Shown here in pieces: positions 61,456 through 64,000 of a stretch of DNA of 64,000 nucleotides (position 1 is its first letter; each line of letters opens with the position of its first letter). Source of the stretch: Endotrypanum monterogeii (lineage: Eukaryota; Euglenozoa; Kinetoplastea; Trypanosomatida; Trypanosomatidae). The notes under the pieces were generated by a model. That model made no database searches and was not told where the DNA came from. It worked only from the letters and a program-made list of their open reading frames with translations. Both the position numbers and the translations under genes were made by a program. The DNA is taken from positions 376,146 to 440,145 of the forward strand of contig CM007336.1 of the NCBI GenBank assembly GCA_000333855.2, in the 5' to 3' direction.

Positions 61456-64000
61456 TCAGCGGGTACCGGTCTGGCGCACCTTACGTTTTCGCGGTAGGGT
61501 GATGCCTCGTGCGCTTTCCAAGAAATCTTTCATATTTGTGTGCATGACGGGCCGAGGTGGGTGCAGGGAGCCGGGCGGTGGCACTGGTGAGGCACTGTCG
61601 CTCTCTTCCTTGACCAGTGGGGACGATGCGACTGTTTCCATCGACTTGTGAGCAGCGGCCCCCTCCTCCGAGGCGCGCAGCGTTCCGTCGGCGAGAAAGG
61701 GGGAAGTGATGCTAAGAGGTTCTTTGCTGAGAAATTTTGCCGCATCTGCAAATGAGAGTACCTGGCGTACTCGAGGCAGGCCGCGCGGGTACTGCGCCAA
61801 GACATCCACCCCAAAGGAGTGCAAGATGGAAGCGGCGTGGAGAAAGCAGGCACGCTCGGCATCTTTACGCTTGAGGGATGTACCAATGGCGATCGCGTAC
61901 ACGGGTCCCGCCAACGAATGCGGCGGCGATGGAGACGATACCGCCGAGGCATCAATGTTGTGTGACGTCGCTGGCAGTGGCAACAGTGCGCTGGTGGGGA
62001 TCGGCACCTGCAGGAAGCTGGTGTTGTGGAAGCTGTTATGCCGACCATAGCCGCTGATCATGTTGTGGGGCAATATGTTTACTTCATATTGTGTGGCCCA
62101 CGCCTGGGTCTGGGCGACGTTGTCCTCAACCATGCTGGCCGCAGGCCGACTCGCAGTATCCTTGTCCCCATCCTCCCTGCCGTTCTTCTCCTTCGCCACC
62201 GTCTCCACCGGCAGCGCTTTGCCTTCCCGGTTGCCACAGTTCGCAGGGACAGCGTCGCCCCTGCCGAACACCGCACCAGGATATCCGAAGTTTCTGCGGG
62301 GTTCCTTCCTACTCCGGTCTCCGTGCTGGCTGCTGCGATTGCGCATCAGTTGCTCCAGGAAGGCCTGCAGGTAGTTTTGTACGGCCACGCGCACTTGATT
62401 GCCAATCTCCACGAGCACCTCTTCGCGGGCCCCACCGAAAAGGCAGTAATCATCTGGAATACGCTGCTGCATGGCGTGCAGGGTGTCGGAGATATGGGGC
62501 AGCAGGCGAACATGGGAGCCCTCAACTATGTACGTCGGCAAGCGCGGCACGCCGCCACCACTGTCGTTATCGCTCATCCGGGGCGACTTCCCTGCCAATC
62601 CGGGCACAGGCGAGGGCGAGTGCTCAGAAAATCCCCATGCCAGCTGTGGACCGATCTGCGATCTGTCGACAGCACGCCGCCGGGTGCTCTGCAACACCAT
62701 ACCGAGTGCGGAGCGGCACTGTAGGTATCGTCGCTCGCGCTCCGGATCGACACACAGGGGGACGCCGAGGGAGCACAACGTGTCGAGCGCGTGCAGGGAG
62801 CACACCTGCACAGCCATTTTGCGTGTCTTACCAATACCGAGGCCACCCCGGATGCCATACTGGAGCGGAACTGGAAGGATCGTTGTTGCCTGATAAGCAT
62901 TTTCCATGTCGAACAACACAAACAGGTGTGTGAAGCGGCTTTTCGCAATGTGTGTCTGCCACTCCTTCAGGAGTTGCTCCGCTTCCTCGAGTAGTTCGAC
63001 TGGCGGGTTGATTTCGATTTCGTCTTCCATCTGCATGTTTAGTTGCTGCATAGCGACCATAATGTGCTCCGAGTCGGACCAGCGGTGCCCCAGTTGCCGC
63101 TGCACCTCGGGCCGCAGCCAAATCTCGTCGGTTCCGATTTGGATTTTAAGAGGCAGCGGAAGTGCATCGTGCGGGTTCGGTGACGTGAGGCGACCGGTGA
63201 GCGGGTTCATGGCCCACCGCCCATAGCCAAGGACAGCTTCGGCGTGCCGCGCCTGCCGCTGGGGGTCTGCTGGGAAAAGCGGATGCCCCAACGCATCCAG
63301 CAGCAACTCTGCATGCATTGCTGCGAGGTGTATGGCCATCTGCTCCGTCTGCGCTTTTCCCTTGGCTGTCACGGTGAGACCTATAAGTCGCAGCTCTGCT
63401 TGTATCATGCGCTGCGGACTTCCTGATGACCCAGAAACGGCGCACACCGTGAGATGCTCCTCGAGCGATGTGCTGTGCTGGATGTAGTAATCCTTGATAC
63501 GTGCCTCAGCGCAGGGGCCATCGTAGACGATGGGCAGCACGAGCGCGTCTTGGGGTGTTGGGGAGCAGCGCATGTTGCGCTCATTCACCATGCACCACAG
63601 ACCACCTTCAGTGGGGTCGAACACCTGCCCTAGCGTACCAGCCGAGGTGCCATCGTTGCTGATGGCACCCCCATTTGGAGCTGTGCTGGCGCCTGCCTGT
63701 GTCACAGATACTCCCTCCCACTGGCCCACCCAAGGGTAGTAGGCGCTGCTCGAGTAGGTTCGCACTCGTTCGGCGTGCTCATCATCTGTGTAGTGGGACA
63801 CCAACGTCGCGTAATCGCTGATTGGGTCGTGTCGGTGCAGCACAATCTTCGTGGAATCGAAGGTCTTCGGGTTGCCCGCCGCTGCTGCTGAGCCCACTGA
63901 ACAAGACACCGAGACGTTCACACCGGCAGTGGTGAGGCTGGCGGAGACCGAGACACCGCCTCCAGCACCCACCTCTGTTGATGGGGACGTCCACACCTCG
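61456..64000 (-). CDS. Protein with three dsRBD-like segments, 5' end cut by window
   Basis: The frame is open to the right edge, so the N-terminus is missing; at least 847 codons are present. Three segments end in a helix of the double-stranded-RNA-binding-domain type (small or Lys-rich turn, then a conserved Ala helix). They are VTAKGKAQTEQMAIHLAAMH (about 207-226 of the visible part), GLGIGKTRKMAVQVCSLHAL (about 385-404) and GTSLKRKDAERACFLHAASI near the end. No helicase or nuclease motifs are visible. Similar tandem modules occur in the N-terminal parts of mitochondrial RNA-editing helicases (REH2 type) and their partners in trypanosomatids. A role in RNA binding is a reasonable inference; the exact family is not known. 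The C-terminus is basic (ITLPRKRKVRQTGTR). Confidence 0.75.
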   Translation of the reverse strand, partial: EVWTSPSTEVGAGGGVSVSASLTTAGVNVSVSCSVGSAAAAGNPKTFDSTKIVLHRHDPISDYATLVSHYTDDEHAERVRTYSSSAYYPWVGQWEGVSVTQAGASTAPNGGAISNDGTSAGTLGQVFDPTEGGLWCMVNERNMRCSPTPQDALVLPIVYDGPCAEARIKDYYIQHSTSLEEHLTVCAVSGSSGSPQRMIQAELRLIGLTVTAKGKAQTEQMAIHLAAMHAELLLDALGHPLFPADPQRQARHAEAVLGYGRWAMNPLTGRLTSPNPHDALPLPLKIQIGTDEIWLRPEVQRQLGHRWSDSEHIMVAMQQLNMQMEDEIEINPPVELLEEAEQLLKEWQTHIAKSRFTHLFVLFDMENAYQATTILPVPLQYGIRGGLGIGKTRKMAVQVCSLHALDTLCSLGVPLCVDPERERRYLQCRSALGMVLQSTRRRAVDRSQIGPQLAWGFSEHSPSPVPGLAGKSPRMSDNDSGGGVPRLPTYIVEGSHVRLLPHISDTLHAMQQRIPDDYCLFGGAREEVLVEIGNQVRVAVQNYLQAFLEQLMRNRSSQHGDRSRKEPRRNFGYPGAVFGRGDAVPANCGNREGKALPVETVAKEKNGREDGDKDTASRPAASMVEDNVAQTQAWATQYEVNILPHNMISGYGRHNSFHNTSFLQVPIPTSALLPLPATSHNIDASAVSSPSPPHSLAGPVYAIAIGTSLKRKDAERACFLHAASILHSFGVDVLAQYPRGLPRVRQVLSFADAAKFLSKEPLSITSPFLADGTLRASEEGAAAHKSMETVASSPLVKEESDSASPVPPPGSLHPPRPVMHTNMKDFLESARGITLPRKRKVRQTGTR

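Noticed and set aside
62026..62933. Plus-strand frames of 232 and 280 codons opposite the dsRBD-like gene
   Set aside because: Antisense shadows of a coding frame with recognisable motifs; composition is Arg/Ser/Pro-rich as expected for complement frames.
1..64000. CRISPR arrays, bacterial operons, ribosome binding sites or insertion sequences
   Set aside because: None seen; gene structure, trans-splice signals and eukaryotic protein families show this is a trypanosomatid nuclear region.

Overview
This window is nuclear DNA of a trypanosomatid, most probably Leishmania or a close relative (subfamily Leishmaniinae). Genes are intronless and lie in two long same-strand runs. Their first ATG usually follows a pyrimidine tract and an AG, which is the signature of spliced-leader trans-splicing. 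Intergenic spacers are long and full of (CA)n, (TA)n and homopyrimidine tracts, and several genes are lineage-specific, low-complexity proteins. The species cannot be fixed from the sequence alone.

Layout. Everything from the left edge to about 40.5 kb is read rightward, and everything from about 41.4 kb to the right edge is read leftward. The two polycistronic units converge on an ~850-bp strand-switch region (40534-41386). It holds a minus-strand tRNA-Gln(CTG) with its own Pol III T-run, and runs of up to 16 consecutive G on the plus strand.

The plus unit carries a rearranged Stealth-family relic and an intact Stealth-family phosphosugar transferase (1-4.8 kb), then UFM1. Four poorly known proteins follow, one of them 2356 residues long and disordered, and then an 884-residue charged coiled-coil protein. 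The unit ends with a COQ10/START-domain protein, a four-TM amastin-like protein, a small unknown protein and an EMAPII-type tRNA-binding protein. The minus unit, read from the right edge, carries a 5'-truncated gene with three dsRBD-like segments, a divergent cyclophilin, an OSCA/TMEM63 channel-like protein, delta-COP, ribosomal protein eL39, two coiled-coil unknowns, a small acidic-tailed protein and a triple-WW protein.

The most notable unexplained structure is a 383-bp element present twice in opposite orientation, at 34342-34724 and 44627-45009, with a single substitution between copies. The copies flank the strand switch, each lies in the sense direction of its own unit, and the second copy is bounded by a 9-bp imperfect direct repeat. 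Recombination between them would flip 9.9 kb and still leave the converging architecture intact. Other points worth a second look are the chimeric Stealth relic, a signal-peptide-like stretch encoded before the first ATG at 7228, and changed active-site positions in the cyclophilin. Most genes have no functional link to each other beyond co-transcription, as is usual in this group. Start codons below are ATGs; TTG or GTG extensions were not accepted.
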